From: CAZAMP01 sp964486455 | GTDB lineage: Bacteria > Eisenbacteria > RBG-16-71-46 > CAZAMP01 | NCBI GenBank assembly: GCA_964486455.1 | Contig: CAZAMP010000002.1 | Location: 160,682 to 224,681 of the forward strand | Direction of reading: 5' to 3' | DNA: 64,000 nucleotides | In this document: piece by piece, positions 43,081 to 51,121 of the stretch | How positions within the stretch are numbered: position 1 is the first letter of the stretch | How the letters are laid out: the number at the start of each line of letters is the position of its first letter | Translations under genes and position numbers: made by a program | Notes under the pieces: generated by a model | What the model saw: only the letters and a program-made list of their open reading frames with translations | What the model was told of the DNA's origin: nothing | Databases searched by the model: none

Positions 43081-43700
43081 TGCACCTCTTCCGACGCCAC
43101 TTCCTGACCGGGTTGATCGTCCTCGGGCCTCCGACCGTGTCGTTCTACGTGCTCTACATCATCGGGGTGAAGCTCGACAAGGTCCTCGGGGGCGTGTTTC
43201 GCGGGGAGTTCATCCGCGAGGGCGGTATCCCCGGTCTTGGGATTCTGAGTCTGGTGCTCATCATCACGTTCGTGGGAATGCTTGCGTCGAACATCATCGG
43301 CCGGCGCGTCGTCGGGATGTGGGAGAGTATGCTTCTCAAGATCCCGATTCTGAACCGTGTCTACAACGGGGCGAAGCAGATCGCGGAGGCGCTATTTCGC
43401 CGCGAGAGCCGCACGTTTCGTCAGGTCGTGTTGGTGGAGTTTCCACGAAAGGGAATCTACTCGGTCGGGTTTCTCACCGGGGAACCGGCCGGAGAGCTGA
43501 GGGACAAGTCGGGTAAGGATCTTATCTCGGTGTTTCTCCCGACGACCCCCAACCCGACGTCGGGCTACCTCCTGCTCGTTCCTAGAGACGACGCGATAAC
43601 GCTCGACATGACGGTGGAGGACGGTCTCAAGCTCACGATTTCCGCCGGTTCGGTCATCCCGCCGGAGCCGTCGACCGGTTCCTCACCCGGGAACACATAG
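43080..43700 (+). CDS. DUF502 membrane protein
   Basis: A 206-residue protein with two hydrophobic helices near the N-terminus ('TGLIVLGPPTVSFYVLYII' and 'LGILSLVLIITFVGMLASNI'). The conserved block 'GRRVVGMWESMLLKIPILNR' then 'VYNGAKQIAEAL' is diagnostic for DUF502, followed by a soluble beta domain with 'VFLPTTPNPTSGYLLLVP'. Function unknown; plant homologues (COV1-like) affect vascular patterning. ATG overlaps the previous stop (TGATG). Last gene of this operon. Confidence 0.92.
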   Translation: MHLFRRHFLTGLIVLGPPTVSFYVLYIIGVKLDKVLGGVFRGEFIREGGIPGLGILSLVLIITFVGMLASNIIGRRVVGMWESMLLKIPILNRVYNGAKQIAEALFRRESRTFRQVVLVEFPRKGIYSVGFLTGEPAGELRDKSGKDLISVFLPTTPNPTSGYLLLVPRDDAITLDMTVEDGLKLTISAGSVIPPEPSTGSSPGNT

Positions 43701-43701
43701 A

Positions 43702-43736
43702 GAGAGCGTGGCCGACGCTCTTGTGACCACGCTCTC
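43702..43736. terminator. Bidirectional hairpin between convergent genes
   Basis: GAGAGCGTGG (43702-43711) pairs perfectly with CCACGCTCTC (43727-43736), 15-nt loop, between the stops of DUF502 (+) and acyl-CoA dehydrogenase (-). No U-tract on either strand, so termination may be weak or factor-aided. Confidence 0.6.
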
Positions 43737-43754
43737 GTGAATACGCTGTCGAAG

Positions 43755-44969
43755 CTACACCGTCTCCGGATCGACTCCGATCTGCGTCTCCGTCGGAATG
43801 TACTTGTCGAGGTAGCTCAGCTCCGTTGCTGCCTTCAGCAAATTGCGGGCGATCACTACGAGCTGAATCTGATTCGTTCCCTCGTAGATCTGAGTAATCT
43901 TGGCATCGCGCATGTATTTCTCGATCGGGTAGTCGCGCATGTAGCCGTAGCCGCCGAAGATCTGCACGGCCTTGGTCGTCACCTCCATCGCCGTCTCGGT
44001 CGCGAAGTACTTGCACTGCGCCGCGAGCATGTTGCCGGAGCGCTCGCCGGCGGTTAACGCGCGTGCCGCCGCGTGGACCAAATGGCGGGCCGCCGCCGTC
44101 TTCGTCGACATCTCGGCGAGCATCTGTTGGATCATCTGGTTGTCCGAGATGGGCCCACCGAACTGCCGGCGCTTCGTGGCGTAGCGGAGCGCATACTCCA
44201 CAGCGCCTTGCGCGAGACCGACGGCCTGGGCGGCGACGCCGGGCCGCGCGCGGTCGAGCGTCATCATCGCGTGCTTGAACCCGAGTCCCGGCGATCCACC
44301 GAGCAGGTTGTCGGTCGGCACGCGCACGTTCTCGAAGACGGTCTCACCGACCGGTACGCAGCGGATGCCCATCTTGTCCTCGAGCTTCCCGATCGAGAAA
44401 CCGGGCATGTCTTTCTCGACGATGAATGCGCTGACGCGGCGACTTCTCGACCCCGGATCGGTGACGGCGAATACGGTGTAGAGATCGGCCGCGTCCGCGT
44501 TCGTCGTCCACTTCTTCTCGCCGTTGATGATCCAGTCATCGCCGTCCTTCGTCGCCGGTGTGCGCAGGCTTCCGGCGTCGGAGCCCGCGTACTTCTCAGA
44601 TAAACAGAACGCGATGAGCTTCTTTCCAGACGCGATGTCGGGGAGGTAGCGCTTCTTCTGCTCTTCGGTGCCGGCGAGAATGATGGGGAAAGAGCCCAGT
44701 GCATTCACGGCATAGAGCACGCCCACACCACCGCACGCGCGTGACAGCTCTTCGACACACATGCAGAGATCCAGAATCGACCCACCGCCTCCGCCGTACT
44801 CCTTCGGAATCCAAACGCCGAGAAGGCCGGCCTCTGCGAGCGCCTCTTTCACCTTCCACGGATATGTTTGCTCTCGGTCATGTTTCTCCGCCAGCGGGCG
44901 GACGACTTCTTCTGCGATGACCCGTGCCTTTTCGCGCCAGGGGCTCTCCTGACCTTGTGCTTGGCTCAC
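43755..44969 (-). CDS. Acyl-CoA dehydrogenase
   Basis: A 404-residue flavoenzyme. The family blocks 'FCLSEKYAGSDAGSL' and 'GEKKWTTNADAADLYTVFAV' (FAD contacts), 'RPGVAAQAVGLAQGAVEYAL', 'QIFGGYGYMRDYPIEKYMRD' and 'ITQIYEGTNQIQ' are present; the Glu of the last block is the expected catalytic base. It oxidises an acyl-CoA to the 2-enoyl-CoA and hands electrons to ETF. A short-chain or branched substrate is plausible, but not provable. GTG start with AAAGGAG 7 nt upstream. It is a single-gene unit; no ETF or other beta-oxidation gene is nearby. Confidence 0.94.
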   Translation of the reverse strand: MSQAQGQESPWREKARVIAEEVVRPLAEKHDREQTYPWKVKEALAEAGLLGVWIPKEYGGGGGSILDLCMCVEELSRACGGVGVLYAVNALGSFPIILAGTEEQKKRYLPDIASGKKLIAFCLSEKYAGSDAGSLRTPATKDGDDWIINGEKKWTTNADAADLYTVFAVTDPGSRSRRVSAFIVEKDMPGFSIGKLEDKMGIRCVPVGETVFENVRVPTDNLLGGSPGLGFKHAMMTLDRARPGVAAQAVGLAQGAVEYALRYATKRRQFGGPISDNQMIQQMLAEMSTKTAAARHLVHAAARALTAGERSGNMLAAQCKYFATETAMEVTTKAVQIFGGYGYMRDYPIEKYMRDAKITQIYEGTNQIQLVVIARNLLKAATELSYLDKYIPTETQIGVDPETV

Positions 44970-45056
44970 GTGAGGGCTCCTTTCTGTCTCTTGGGAGGGG
45001 CGTGAGTCCGGCCCGACTGCCCGGAACCCGTTGTCTTGGAAAGGGATAACTCGATG

Positions 45057-45085
45057 AGCCTAGCAGGCGTCCTTGGGTGCGTCAA
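45057..45085 (-). promoter_or_regulatory. Promoter for the acyl-CoA dehydrogenase gene
   Basis: On the minus strand TTGACG (45085-45080), 17 nt, TAGGCT (45062-45057); about 90 nt before the GTG at 44969. Confidence 0.55.
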
Positions 45086-45164
45086 GGATAGCTGCGCCGA
45101 ATGCGGGCTGCTAGTATGAGTGGTCTTTCAATGGAAAATCCAACGGCTGTCGACGGGAGAAGTC

Positions 45165-46379
45165 ATGGAGTACGACGATCTGATCAAGGAACTTCGCACG
45201 GATAGCGGCCCGTGCATCGCGCTTCTGGTGCTCGACGGTCTCGCGGATATCGCGACTGCCGAGCATCCTCTGACCCCGCTCGAGGCGGCCAAGACGCCGA
45301 ATCTGGACCGCCTGGCGCCGAAGACCGCCATGGGACGGCTGCTACCCGTCGGACCCGGCGTGACGCCCGGCAGCGGGCCCGGGCACCTCGGTCTCTTCGG
45401 ATACGATCCGCTGGACGTGCAGGTGGGCCGCGGTGTGATCGAGGCGCTGGGTGTGGATATCGATCTCGGCCAGGGCGATCTGGCCGCGCGCGCCAACTAC
45501 GCCACGCTGGGCGCCGACGGGCTCATCGTCGACCGTCGTGCCGGCCGCATTCCCACGGAGCTGAACATCGAGCTGTGCGAGATTCTCAAGGAGATCGGTC
45601 CGATCGACGGTGTGTCGGTAATGATCCGGCCGGGGCGCTCCCATAGGTTCGTCGTCGTTTTCAGCGGGGAAGGACTGGCGGGGCCGCTCGGTGATTCGGA
45701 TCCCGGCAAGGAAGGGTACGCAATCCGGGACGTCAGACCGCTCAGCGACGATGCGGGAGCGGCGAGGGCTGCCAGCGTCGTGAACACGTTCTGGAAGGAG
45801 GCCGTCGCACGACTCTCTGATCATTCACCGGCAAACGGGATTCTGATGCGCGGGCTCGCCCAGCGGCCGAACATCATGCCGTTTCCCGAGCGCTTCGGTG
45901 TTCGGGCGGCGGCCATCGCGTCGTATCCGATGTATCGCGGGCTCGCATATCTTGTCGGAATGGACAAGATCGCGACGGGAGAAACACCGGAGGACGTCTT
46001 CGAGACTTATGCAGAGGTCAAGTCCGAGTACGACTACGCGTTCATCCACGTGAAGGCGCCGGACATGGCGGGCGAGGACGGAGACTACGACGCGAAGGTG
46101 ACCGCGTTCGAGACGGTGGATCGCGCGTTGCCGAAGTTGCTGGACGCGGCGCCGGACGTGCTCGCGATCACAGGTGATCACGCGACTCCGGTGGCGTACA
46201 AGTCGCACGGCTGGCAGCCGGTGCCGCTGATGGTGTACGCCGAGCGCGCCGGATGCGACGGAATCGAGAGGTTTACGGAGCGAACCGTTGTCGCCGGAAG
46301 CCTCGGCGCGATGGCGAGCAAGTACATGATGCCGATTCTCCTGGCGTCGGCCGGCCGGCTCGCGAAGTTCGGTGCTTGA
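45165..46379 (+). CDS. apgM: 2,3-bisphosphoglycerate-independent phosphoglycerate mutase, archaeal type
   Basis: A 404-residue alkaline-phosphatase-superfamily enzyme that interconverts 3- and 2-phosphoglycerate. 'ALLVLDGLAD' holds the first metal Asp; 'LEAAKTPNLDRLAPKTAMG', 'VTPGSGPGHLGLFGYDP' (with the nucleophilic Ser) and 'VLAITGDHATPVAYKSHG' (metal Asp/His) are clear. This short form is the ApgM group, distinct from the ~510-residue GpmI. The frame opens at 45120, but ATG 45165 with GGGAG upstream fits. A TAGTAT at 45112-45117 is a possible -10. The stop overlaps recO (TGATG). Confidence 0.93.
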   Translation: MEYDDLIKELRTDSGPCIALLVLDGLADIATAEHPLTPLEAAKTPNLDRLAPKTAMGRLLPVGPGVTPGSGPGHLGLFGYDPLDVQVGRGVIEALGVDIDLGQGDLAARANYATLGADGLIVDRRAGRIPTELNIELCEILKEIGPIDGVSVMIRPGRSHRFVVVFSGEGLAGPLGDSDPGKEGYAIRDVRPLSDDAGAARAASVVNTFWKEAVARLSDHSPANGILMRGLAQRPNIMPFPERFGVRAAAIASYPMYRGLAYLVGMDKIATGETPEDVFETYAEVKSEYDYAFIHVKAPDMAGEDGDYDAKVTAFETVDRALPKLLDAAPDVLAITGDHATPVAYKSHGWQPVPLMVYAERAGCDGIERFTERTVVAGSLGAMASKYMMPILLASAGRLAKFGA

Positions 46380-47182
46380 TGGCGCTCGTCGAGACCGATG
46401 CCTACTTGCTGCGCGCGTACGGGTTCGGAGAGACGAGCCGCATTGCGGTGCTCTTCGGGCGTGAGGCGGGCAAGCTTCGCGTCATCTCTAAGGGCTACCG
46501 CAATCCCAAGAACCCCTGCGCGGGCGCGCTCGAGCCGTTTCGCCAGATTCATCTGGTCTACTATCATCGCCCGAGCCGCGAGATCCAGATCGCCGCGCAG
46601 GCTGACGTGGTTCGTCATCACGATCGGATCGAAGAAGATGTCGCCCGATACTTCTATGCCTCGGCCGCTCTGGAGCTCGTGAATCTCCTCATGCCTGACG
46701 ACCAGCCGGAGGTGGCGCTGTTCGATCTTCTGTACAGGACGCTGGAAGTGTTGGGGAGGGTGAGCGGGGCGCGCGCCGCGATCGTGTTTCGTGGGTTCCA
46801 GGCGCGCACCTGCGCCATGGCCGGGTTTTTGCCCGAGCTTCAGTCGTGCACGGTGTGCGAGGGGGAAGTGCAGGCGAACCGTCTCTTCTCCGCGGGAGCG
46901 GGTGGGTTCGTCTGCGGCTCGTGCGCCGACTCGGGGACGGCGGTCGAGACCATCTCTCCAGAGTCGGCCGCCCTGTTTCGCTTTCTACTGATTGCCGATC
47001 CTCACGACGTGGCGAAGAGCTATGAACCCGCCGTTCGACCCGCCGCACTCGAGGTCGCGCGCCTCATCGAGAGATTCATCGCGGCGCACGTCGATCGCTA
47101 CGCGGGGCTCAAGTCGATGAAGACGCTTCAACGTTTGCTTCAGGGGTCGGGCCGCAAGGAGGGTAACAGGAACGGCCGCTAA
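46379..47182 (+). CDS. recO: DNA repair protein RecO
   Basis: A 267-residue protein. An N-terminal OB fold ('ETDAYLLRAYGFGETSRIAV' then 'LFGREAGKLRVISKGYR') and a helical C-terminal half with four zinc-type cysteines in 'CTVCEG' and 'CGSCAD'. 'GALEPFRQIHLVYYHRP' matches the family. RecO loads RecA on SSB-coated DNA with RecR. It overlaps apgM by one base. Confidence 0.93.
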   Translation: MALVETDAYLLRAYGFGETSRIAVLFGREAGKLRVISKGYRNPKNPCAGALEPFRQIHLVYYHRPSREIQIAAQADVVRHHDRIEEDVARYFYASAALELVNLLMPDDQPEVALFDLLYRTLEVLGRVSGARAAIVFRGFQARTCAMAGFLPELQSCTVCEGEVQANRLFSAGAGGFVCGSCADSGTAVETISPESAALFRFLLIADPHDVAKSYEPAVRPAALEVARLIERFIAAHVDRYAGLKSMKTLQRLLQGSGRKEGNRNGR

Positions 47183-47487
47183 CACGAGCGATCGCCTCGT
47201 CACGATGTGTCCCGCCGTCCGGTTGAACATTCGGATGATCGAGCGCGGATTTTATGCCCGGGTGCAAGCGTAACCTATGTGTTTGCAGTGACATAGAGAA
47301 TAGGACATATATTAGTATTCGATTATGATGTCGACCGGTTTGGCGACAGGCAGGGGCGGTTCACAAACGGGGTGACCTGGCGATGTCTCACGCAAGGGCG
47401 CCGAGCATATGTGGGGTAGATGCGGTGCGTCCCGAGGACTGCTCGAGCCCTGAGGACCCCCCGGGCACACCGCCGATCCAGCAAGAA
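47183..47487. other. Non-coding interval between convergent recO and aminotransferase
   Basis: No credible gene. The first part (about 47265-47335) is strikingly AT-rich for this genome, holds the hairpin CTATGT/ACATAG (47274-47296) and -10-like TATATT and TATGAT boxes on the plus strand. No clear intrinsic terminator was found for either neighbour. Confidence 0.5.
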
Positions 47488-48663
47488 CTACGCGAGCGCC
47501 TTGAGCGCCTCACCGACTCGGTCCAACGCCTTCTGAATGTTCTCGATGGAGTTCGCATACGAGAAGCGAAGGTAGCCTTCGCCAAACGAACCGAAGCTCG
47601 TCCCCGCGAGACACGCCACGCCGGCCTTGTCCATGATGTAGTCCTGCAGCCAGAGCGAATTCCGCTCGGCCGACGTGTACGCCTTTACGTTCGGGAAGAC
47701 GTAGAAGGCGCCGCGCGGCTTCTTGCACGTGACGTTGGGAATGGCGTTGAGCCCGTCGACGATGACATCTCGCCGCCGCCGGAACTCGGAGACCATTTCT
47801 TCCGTCGGGCCGGTCGGGCCCTCGAGCGCCGCGATGCCGGCGACCTGCGTGAACGCAGCGGTGCAGCTCGACGAGTTGTTCATGAGCTTCACGAGGTGAT
47901 CCGCGAGCTCCTTCGGGGCCACGGCGAAGCCCAAGCGCCATCCGGTCATTGCGTACGCCTTGGAATGACCGTCCAACAGGATCGTCCGCTCCTTCATCCC
48001 GTCGATGGGGAAGATGGAAGCGTGCTCGCCATCGTAGAGAATCTGCCAGTAGATCTCGTCGGTGAGCACCCAGAGGTCATGCTTGATCGCGAGCGCGGCG
48101 ATCTCTTTCATATCGCCCGCGGTGAGCACACCGCCCGTCGGGTTGGCCGGCGAGTTCAGGATGATCATCTTCGATTTCGGCGTGATCTTCTCCGCCAGTT
48201 CCGAGATGTCGAACCTGAAATCGTTCTCCTCCCGCAGCGGGATCGGCACCGGCTTGGCACCGATGAAGTTCACGACCGACTCGTACGTCGGATACGTCGG
48301 ATTCGGGTAGAGAACCTCATCGCCGGGATCGAGCGTCGCCAGAAGCGACTGAAAGACGACCGGCTTCGCACCGGGCATGATGACGACCTCTTGCCAATCC
48401 ACCGGCACACCACGTGTGCGGGCGACGAACTCGGCGTACTTCTCGCGAGCTTCAATCAGTCCGCCCGACGGGGTGTAGTGCGTGTAGCCGTCTTCAAGCG
48501 CCTTGATGGCGGTGTCGACGATGTGTCGGGGTGTATCGAAATCGGGCTCGCCGATCTCGAGGTGGACCATATCGCGACCCTCGCGCTCGAGCTGCTTGGC
48601 GCGAGCCAGGACTGCGAACGCAGACTCCATCCCCAAACGATTCATGGCCTCTGCATATTTCAT
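47488..48663 (-). CDS. Class I/II PLP-dependent aminotransferase
   Basis: A 391-residue fold-type I aminotransferase. 'MVHLEIGEPDFDTPRHIV' opens it; 'YTHYTPSGGLIEARE', 'IILNSPANPTGGV', 'WVLTDEIYWQILYDG' and 'DGHSKAYAMTGWRLGF' (with the PLP lysine in SKAY) are diagnostic, and the substrate Arg lies in 'GYLRFSYANS'. It is close to the aspartate aminotransferase Ib / AlaT-like group; the amino donor cannot be fixed. ATG 48663 has GGGAGGT 6 nt upstream; a GTG one codon earlier is the alternative. Confidence 0.93.
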   Translation of the reverse strand: MKYAEAMNRLGMESAFAVLARAKQLEREGRDMVHLEIGEPDFDTPRHIVDTAIKALEDGYTHYTPSGGLIEAREKYAEFVARTRGVPVDWQEVVIMPGAKPVVFQSLLATLDPGDEVLYPNPTYPTYESVVNFIGAKPVPIPLREENDFRFDISELAEKITPKSKMIILNSPANPTGGVLTAGDMKEIAALAIKHDLWVLTDEIYWQILYDGEHASIFPIDGMKERTILLDGHSKAYAMTGWRLGFAVAPKELADHLVKLMNNSSSCTAAFTQVAGIAALEGPTGPTEEMVSEFRRRRDVIVDGLNAIPNVTCKKPRGAFYVFPNVKAYTSAERNSLWLQDYIMDKAGVACLAGTSFGSFGEGYLRFSYANSIENIQKALDRVGEALKALA

Positions 48664-48742
48664 CACGCACCTCCCGAACCCTGCGTGGGGCCAGAGCCCC
48701 GCCTCCCGAATTCAAACACGACGCGCGTTTGAGAGCGAAATG

Positions 48743-48771
48743 AGGATATACGGGAGCCTAGGAATTGTAAA
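48743..48771 (-). promoter_or_regulatory. Promoter for the aminotransferase gene
   Basis: Minus strand TTTACA (48771-48766), 17 nt, TATCCT (48748-48743), about 80 nt before the start codon. Confidence 0.5.
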
Positions 48772-48799
48772 GGATTGTGGCCTTCGCATGAGGGTGGGT

Positions 48800-49078
48800 C
48801 GAGGCGCTTTGGGGTGACGAATGGGGGCGAAGGATCGCCGAGTCGAAGCGAAACGCTCGTGCGAGGAAACTGGGGCCGACCCCGCCAAACCGCCCCTCCC
48901 GCTTAGTACGACCCGGGAGGTCAGCCCCAAGGTGTTCCAGGACAACGGTGGGGATCTTGAGACGAAGGATCGATCGGACCAGTTAGTAGGTGACCGCTAT
49001 TCCGTCATCGGGGTGCCGGGGCGGAAGCACCTTGGCTGAGGGACACGGAACTCCCTCGACCCGTGCTCTTTTTTTTCA
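48800..49078 (+). ncRNA. Unidentified structured RNA candidate ending in an intrinsic terminator
   Basis: No ORF of quality covers this stretch. It has nested perfect stems: TGGGGC (48871-48876) with GCCCCA, enclosing CCTCCCG with CGGGAGG; a GGTGC/GCACC hairpin near 49013-49032; and two mutually exclusive hairpins at the end, GAGGGA/TCCCTC (49038-49043 with 49052-49057) and CACGG/CCGTG (49044-49048 with 49061-49065). The second abuts eight T (49069-49076). The size and U-tract suit a stand-alone ncRNA or a leader attenuator. I searched by eye for RNase P, tmRNA, SRP and T-box signatures and saw none that fit. The 5' end is a guess. Confidence 0.45.
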
Positions 49079-49282
49079 AAGCCCCTCGACCGGAGGTCCT
49101 TCCTCCCCGGTCCCGAATCACTTCCACCTCCCCACCTGGTAACCTCGACTAATTGCAACCACCATGCCAGGGGTGTCCGTGCGGACGAGTTCCGTAACAC
49201 GTTGTCATGTCAGAAGATCTCAGGTGCGGTCTTGACGTCGACATCGGCGTGTCGATGTCCCAAAAGGGTATTCTGTTCCGAT

Positions 49283-49355
49283 CGATGGGGGTTGGGGTGG
49301 CAAGCTATTGCAAGGACATGCAATAGCTCTGGGAACGAAGTACCCATCCCCATCG
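49283..49355. repeat. Long stem-loop with a perfect 10-bp apical stem
   Basis: AGCTATTGCA (49303-49312) and TGCAATAGCT (49319-49328) are exact inverse complements with a 6-nt loop; further out CGATGGGG (49283-49290) pairs with CCCCATCG (49348-49355). It lies 52 nt upstream of the pyr promoter -35. It could be a terminator-like element, an operator or part of an RNA; no U-tract follows. Confidence 0.6.
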
Positions 49356-49406
49356 GGCTACGGTGATCCCACCGGGCCAACTCGCAGAGTCCGTTCGCGA
49401 AGATCG

Positions 49407-49435
49407 TTTTCGGGCCGCAGCCTATGTGATATGAT
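49407..49435 (+). promoter_or_regulatory. Extended -10 promoter of the pyr operon
   Basis: TATGAT (49430-49435) is preceded by TG-A (49427-49429), giving an extended -10; the -35 (TTTTCG, 49407-49412, 17-nt spacer) is weak, as expected for that class. Start site near 49442, so the PyrR element begins about 14 nt into the mRNA. Confidence 0.6.
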
Positions 49436-49454
49436 CTGCCGTCGGAAACCACAG

Positions 49455-49491
49455 GTCCCTTTAACCTGATCCGGTGAGGTCAGAAAGGGAG
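49455..49491 (+). promoter_or_regulatory. PyrR-binding RNA element in the pyr leader
   Basis: The stem CCCTTT (49457-49462) / AAAGGG (49484-49489) encloses a conserved loop containing ATCCGGTGAGGTC, which matches the PyrR recognition pattern UCC-N-G-N-GAGG. PyrR with UMP binds such loops and reduces expression of the downstream operon. No U-tract terminator lies between it and pyrR; the 3' stem strand AAGGGA can instead pair with TCCCTT near 49554, and the pyrR Shine-Dalgarno lies in a GAGGCCTC palindrome. Control may therefore be translational or use an atypical terminator. Confidence 0.85.
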
Positions 49492-49596
49492 GGTCGATTT
49501 GAACTGCTTGTCCCACTACCACCACGGGCGCCCCGCCGCCTACGGATATCATTCCCTTCGCTCACCACGTTGTCAAAAACCGGTTGAGGAGGCCTC

Positions 49597-50142
49597 ATGC
49601 CGTTAAAGGACAAGGCGCTCATCATGGATGCGACGGAGATGCGGCGCGTCATCGTGCGCATCTCTCACGAGATCGTCGAGCGCAACAGCGGGACCGCCGG
49701 CATCGCGCTCGTCGGGATCCGCAACCGAGGCGTGCCGCTTGCCGAGCGGGTGCGCGCGCAGATCGCTCAGATCGAAGGGAGCAAACCGCCGATCGGAACG
49801 CTCGACATCACGTTCTATCGGGATGATATCGAGCGGATCGCGTATCAACCCGTGGTCGGGACGACCGACATCATGTTCAACATCGAGGACCTGGTCGTCG
49901 TGCTGATCGATGACGTTCTCTACACGGGCAGAACCATCCGCGCCGCGATGGACGCCATCATGCACTACGGGCGGCCACGCGCCATACAGCTGGCCGTGCT
50001 CGTCGATCGCGGCCACAGAGAGCTCCCCATCCGTGCCGATTTTGTCGGCAAGAACGTTCCGACGTCACACCGGGAATTGGTCGTCGTGCGAGTTGCCGAA
50101 GTCGACAACGAGGACGCGGTCTTCATCCGCGAAGTGGAGTAG
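49597..50142 (+). CDS. pyrR: Bifunctional pyr operon regulator / uracil phosphoribosyltransferase
   Basis: A 181-residue type I phosphoribosyltransferase. 'IALVGIRNRGVPLAERV' and the PRPP loop 'VVLIDDVLYTGRTIRAAMDA' are diagnostic, as is 'GTLDITFYRDDI'. PyrR senses UMP and binds the pyr leader RNA; the cognate RNA element lies 106 nt upstream, so the regulation is autogenous. GGAGG precedes the ATG, embedded in a short GAGGCCTC palindrome. First gene of the operon. Confidence 0.96.
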   Translation: MPLKDKALIMDATEMRRVIVRISHEIVERNSGTAGIALVGIRNRGVPLAERVRAQIAQIEGSKPPIGTLDITFYRDDIERIAYQPVVGTTDIMFNIEDLVVVLIDDVLYTGRTIRAAMDAIMHYGRPRAIQLAVLVDRGHRELPIRADFVGKNVPTSHRELVVVRVAEVDNEDAVFIREVE

Positions 50143-50146
50143 CGCC

Positions 50147-51121
50147 ATGGAGAGGAAACATCTTCTCGGACTCGAGGAGCTCGACGCCGACGAGATCCTG
50201 AGCATTCTCGAGTCGTCCCGTGTGTTCAAGGAAGTGCTCGATCGCCCCGTGAAGAAGGTGCCCGCGTTGCGCAACCGGACCATCGTGAATCTCTTTTACG
50301 AAGCGTCCACGCGCACACGCATCTCTTTCGAGTTGGCCGAGAAGCGACTGAGCGCGGATGCCGTGAACTTCAGCACCACCACCTCTAGCGTGTCCAAGGG
50401 GGAGACACTCCGCGATACCGTTCGCACACTCGAAGCGATGGAGATCGACATGGTCGTGATCCGTCACGGCATCAGTGGCGCACCGCACTTCTTGACCCGA
50501 CACCTCAATGCGTCGGTGATCAATGCAGGCGACGGCATGCACGAGCATCCCACACAGGGGCTGCTGGATCTCTACACGATGGGAGAGAAGATCGGCGAGT
50601 TCCGCGGGCTCAAGGTCACGATCGTCGGCGACATTCTCCACAGCCGCGTCGCGCGATCCAACATCTGGGGGCTGACACACCTGGGCGCCGACGTGACGAT
50701 CTGTGGTCCGGGTACGCTGCTTCCGCGGGAGTTCGAGAGCCTCGGTGTTCGCCGTGTCACGGACATCGACGACGCTATTCACGGCGCGCAGGTCGTTATG
50801 GTGCTGCGGCTGCAGTTCGAGCGCATGGAGGGCGGTTTCATCCCGACCACGCGCGAGTACTTCCGCCTGTTCGGTATCACACGGGAGCGACTGCGCCGTT
50901 GTCCGGGCGATGTTATCGTGATGCACCCCGGTCCCATCAACCGTGGGGTCGAGATCGAGCCGGAAGTCGCTGACGGGCCGCAATCGCTGATCCTGGATCA
51001 GGTGAAGAACGGGGTCGCGGTTCGCATGGCGGTTCTTTACCTTTTGAGCGGGCGTCGTGCGGACGGGGCCCGGGGTGTGGTGGAGCAGGTGGGCGCTCAA
51101 GCGGGGGGGGACATCGGATGA
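50147..51121 (+). CDS. pyrB: Aspartate carbamoyltransferase catalytic subunit
   Basis: A 324-residue enzyme joining carbamoyl phosphate and aspartate. The carbamoyl-phosphate loop reads 'NLFYEASTRTRISFE' (usual FFEPSTRTR), with 'SSVSKGETLRDT', 'HEHPTQGLLDLYT' and 'VMHPGPINRGVEI'. It starts 4 nt after pyrR and overlaps pyrC. A regulatory subunit gene (pyrI) is absent, as in PyrR-controlled operons. Confidence 0.96.
   Translation: MERKHLLGLEELDADEILSILESSRVFKEVLDRPVKKVPALRNRTIVNLFYEASTRTRISFELAEKRLSADAVNFSTTTSSVSKGETLRDTVRTLEAMEIDMVVIRHGISGAPHFLTRHLNASVINAGDGMHEHPTQGLLDLYTMGEKIGEFRGLKVTIVGDILHSRVARSNIWGLTHLGADVTICGPGTLLPREFESLGVRRVTDIDDAIHGAQVVMVLRLQFERMEGGFIPTTREYFRLFGITRERLRRCPGDVIVMHPGPINRGVEIEPEVADGPQSLILDQVKNGVAVRMAVLYLLSGRRADGARGVVEQVGAQAGGDIG

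Noticed and set aside
47385..47420. CACGCAAGGGC resembling part of a cyclic di-GMP riboswitch
   Set aside because: Only a short match; the conserved second helix and GNRA receptor are missing and the downstream gene is on the other strand.
47383..48732. 449-codon plus-strand open frame
   Set aside because: Antisense to the aminotransferase, whose PLP site and Shine-Dalgarno are clear.
48790..48812. AGGGTGG run resembling the T-box core
   Set aside because: The rest of the T-box core (ACCGCG) is not there, no specifier stem is visible, and no aminoacyl-tRNA synthetase or amino acid gene follows.
48841..49080. RNase P RNA, tmRNA or SRP RNA
   Set aside because: GAGGAAA and GGAAGCA look superficially like conserved blocks, but the other required motifs (second RNase P core strand, tRNA-like 3' end, SRP GGAA loop context) are absent.
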